Shown here: in pieces, positions 62,182 through 64,000 of the stretch
Numbering within the stretch: the stretch's first letter is position 1
Layout: every line of letters starts with the position of its first letter
Assembly: GCF_001426345.1 (NCBI RefSeq)
Contig: NZ_LMEM01000009.1
Coordinates: 62,001-126,000, forward strand
Direction of reading: 5' to 3'
Source of the DNA: Devosia sp. Root436
GTDB taxonomy: Bacteria; Pseudomonadota; Alphaproteobacteria; Rhizobiales; Devosiaceae
DNA: 64,000 nt
Program-made: the position numbers and the translations under genes
The notes under the pieces: model-generated
Databases searched by the model: none
What the model was told of the DNA's origin: nothing
What the model saw: only the letters and a program-made list of their open reading frames with translations

Positions 62182-64000
62182 CTAGAACAGCGGCTGGTTC
62201 ACGCCTGAGCCGATGGGCTGATTGACCACGGGCGGCAGGCCCAGGTCCAGCGGCCCTTGGATCGGCTGGGTCGGCAGCGTCTGGATCGACGGGCTGGTCT
62301 GGGGTGCCTGCTGTTGCTGCAGCCGCAGCGCTTCTTCCTCCGCGGCCTGTCGGGCCGCCTCTTCGGCGGCAAGCCGCGCCGCTTCCTCGGCGGCACGGCG
62401 GCGCTGTTCCTCGATCAGGCGGTTGCGCTCCTCGGCGGCGGCGCGCTGGCGCTCCGCATCCTCGGCGCGCAGGATTTCGAGCCGGTCCACTTCCAGTTCA
62501 TTGGCCCGCACCATCACCGCCGCCACCATCTCGCCCAGATCCAGCGTCACCTCAGGCGCCAGCAGCGTGCCGGCCAGCCGCGTGATGATACGCGACGTAT
62601 CGGGACCGACGAGACCACCTTCATCCGCGAAGTCCCGTGGGGTCATCACGAACCCGCCGCCGAGACCCAGGTCGGCCAGCGTCAGGTTGATATCCCCGGC
62701 CAGCCTGGCCCCCTCGCCATCGACGATGAAATTGGCCAGCCGCACCACGCCCCCGGCTATCGAGAATGCGCCGGTGGCCGTCGGGGCGGTAAGCGGGCCT
62801 CGCCCCAGTGCCAGCCCCATAATGGTGCTCATGGCGTCGGGCTCCATTTCGAGCACACCATCGAGCCCGGCCACGGTGGGGTAGATCTCGGGCGACATCT
62901 GATCGATCGTCAGGCCGGTCAGCGTGAAATTGCCCTCGCCCGCCATGACGCGCATCGCCTCCGCCAGGCTGGCGCCGGTGGCCTCGAAACGCAGCCCGCC
63001 ATCGAGCACGCCGTCGAGCATAGCGGCGACGGCCGGCGGCGCGATCACCGCAATTGGCGCCGCCGTCAGGCTCACGCGCCCGCTCACGGTCTTGTCGACC
63101 AGCGGGCCGGCACAGCAGACCGTGACATCGAGACCGACCGTGCCCAGGTCCGCCACCGCCTCGAAGCGAGCGAGCCGTGTCCGCGTCTCGTCCCAGCTCA
63201 ATTCGAAGCTGGTCTTGCCCAGCCGTTCGACACCGCCAGCCGCCAGCGCACCGGCCGTCACAGCCACCGTGCCGCGTGTCTGACGGGCGCTCCCGCCGAG
63301 CGAAATCGGTCCCTCGGGCCAGACCTCGCTGCCGCCGACCAGTGCCGCCGGGCCGAACAGCGTCACTGCCAGCCCTTCGGCCGACACCAGGTCCACCGCG
63401 ATATCGCCTGCCACGGCCGCCGTGCTGCCGGTGCGCGACAGCGACAGCTCGCCGGCAAAGCCGGTCTCGCCTGATGTTCCGCTGATTTCGGTCAGCCGTG
63501 CCAGCCGCTCACCCTCGAAATGCAGTTGCGCGCTGCCCTTTGCCATCGGCAGTGTCAGGCCGCGCGCGCCGACGATCCGCGCCAGCCCGCCGGCATCGGC
63601 CAGCGCAATGTCCAGCCGGCCCGTGCCTTGGATTTCGCCATTGTCCAGCGACAGCAGATTGCCGGCATAGCTGATGCTCTCACCGCCCAGGCTTGCCGTG
63701 ACGGTGCTGTCGAGGCTGTTGCTCGGCGCGCCCTCTAGGCTCAGGCTCACCAGCATGGAGCCATCCCCCGCAAAGAGCGGAATATCGCCAAGCCCGATCT
63801 GCCGGGTTAGCCCGGCAATATCGGTGGATTCGAGCCCCATCGTGACCCGCAGCGGCGCCGTGGCCAGCGTCCCGATGCCAGCCCCGAGTTCGGCGCGCAT
63901 ATTGAACTTGCCCACGCCCAGCGAGCCCGCCAGCGTCACCGTCTGCCCGCCATCCACCGGCTCGCCGAGGTCGACCAGCAGGTCTGCCGGGGCGGACAAG
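62182..64000 (-). CDS. AsmA-family protein, C-terminal part (start beyond the window)
   Basis: The frame is open to the right edge; at least 605 residues are visible. The repeated beta-rich pattern, for example FSIAGGVVRLANFIVDGEGARLAGDINLTLADLGL (quoted in short: GGVVRLANFIVDGEGARLAG), is typical of the AsmA/TamB-like C-terminal region (AsmA_2). It ends in a charged coiled coil (about 60 residues of Glu/Arg/Ala) and a Gln/Pro-rich tail. AsmA-like proteins span the periplasm and move phospholipid to the outer membrane. The N-terminal membrane anchor should lie outside the window. Confidence 0.88.
   Translation of the reverse strand, partial: LSAPADLLVDLGEPVDGGQTVTLAGSLGVGKFNMRAELGAGIGTLATAPLRVTMGLESTDIAGLTRQIGLGDIPLFAGDGSMLVSLSLEGAPSNSLDSTVTASLGGESISYAGNLLSLDNGEIQGTGRLDIALADAGGLARIVGARGLTLPMAKGSAQLHFEGERLARLTEISGTSGETGFAGELSLSRTGSTAAVAGDIAVDLVSAEGLAVTLFGPAALVGGSEVWPEGPISLGGSARQTRGTVAVTAGALAAGGVERLGKTSFELSWDETRTRLARFEAVADLGTVGLDVTVCCAGPLVDKTVSGRVSLTAAPIAVIAPPAVAAMLDGVLDGGLRFEATGASLAEAMRVMAGEGNFTLTGLTIDQMSPEIYPTVAGLDGVLEMEPDAMSTIMGLALGRGPLTAPTATGAFSIAGGVVRLANFIVDGEGARLAGDINLTLADLGLGGGFVMTPRDFADEGGLVGPDTSRIITRLAGTLLAPEVTLDLGEMVAAVMVRANELEVDRLEILRAEDAERQRAAAEERNRLIEEQRRRAAEEAARLAAEEAARQAAEEEALRLQQQQAPQTSPSIQTLPTQPIQGPLDLGLPPVVNQPIGSGVNQPLF

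Overview
The window is a GC-rich, gene-dense chromosomal segment of an alphaproteobacterium. A Devosia-like member of the Hyphomicrobiales is the best fit. The signs are a circularly permuted two-piece tmRNA gene followed by an alpha-type sspB, the cysG-DUF2849-cysI-cysH sulfate-assimilation order, a giant coiled-coil membrane protein resembling the rhizobial growth-pole ring protein (GPR/RgsE), and a majority of housekeeping genes. The genus is inferred from gene content; no marker was compared. There is no CRISPR array, insertion sequence, rRNA operon or integrated prophage. One small region (about 32.6-33.5 kb) is clearly accessory.

Layout. 0.1-4.7 kb: sulfate assimilation and siroheme synthesis, with CysH fused to DUF934. 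5-9.2 kb: a secreted protein, a [2Fe-2S] ferredoxin, a methyltransferase coupled to prfC, and an orphan HPt phosphotransfer protein. 9.6-14.6 kb: the 1659-residue repetitive coiled-coil protein. 14.7-20.6 kb: a gene remnant, an MFS transporter, an LpxH-like phosphoesterase, a GH3 hexosaminidase and acs. 20.8-25.7 kb: a GNAT, a flippase/FemAB pair, TerC and a c-type cytochrome. 25.8-30.4 kb: tRNA-Lys, MscS, a HisC-like aminotransferase, and leuA with a leucine-rich upstream leader ORF. 30.5-33.5 kb: PhzF, UPF0303, and an RNase A-fold toxin with its immunity gene. 33.6-35.4 kb: ilvC with a co-oriented TetR gene and a 16-bp palindromic operator. 35.4-43.6 kb: a hydrolase, OYE flavoenzyme, Kup, FMN reductase, secreted proteins and pdxJ. 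43.7-46.9 kb: ilvB-ilvN-racemase-like operon with a complete attenuator. 46.98-50.3 kb: phosphate transporter with a PHO-box candidate, NUDIX, CspA, lipoprotein, DUF423. 50.4-56 kb: MATE, miaA, serB, hflKC. 56-60.9 kb: folA, thyA and small proteins. 61-62.2 kb: ssrA, sspB and an RHH protein. 62.2 kb to the end: the C-terminal part of an AsmA-like protein.

How the genes work together. Three separate loci feed branched-chain amino-acid synthesis (leuA, ilvC, ilvBN), and each shows a different apparent control: a Leu-codon-rich leader with competing hairpins, a TetR operator, and a Leu/Ile/Val leader peptide with promoter and terminator. ssrA and sspB lie side by side and encode the degradation tag and its ClpXP adaptor. 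folA and thyA (folate/dTMP) are near each other. The findings most worth following up are the two leader peptides, the toxin-immunity pair, the GPR-like protein, the PHO box abutting the pit start codon, and the CysH-DUF934 fusion.
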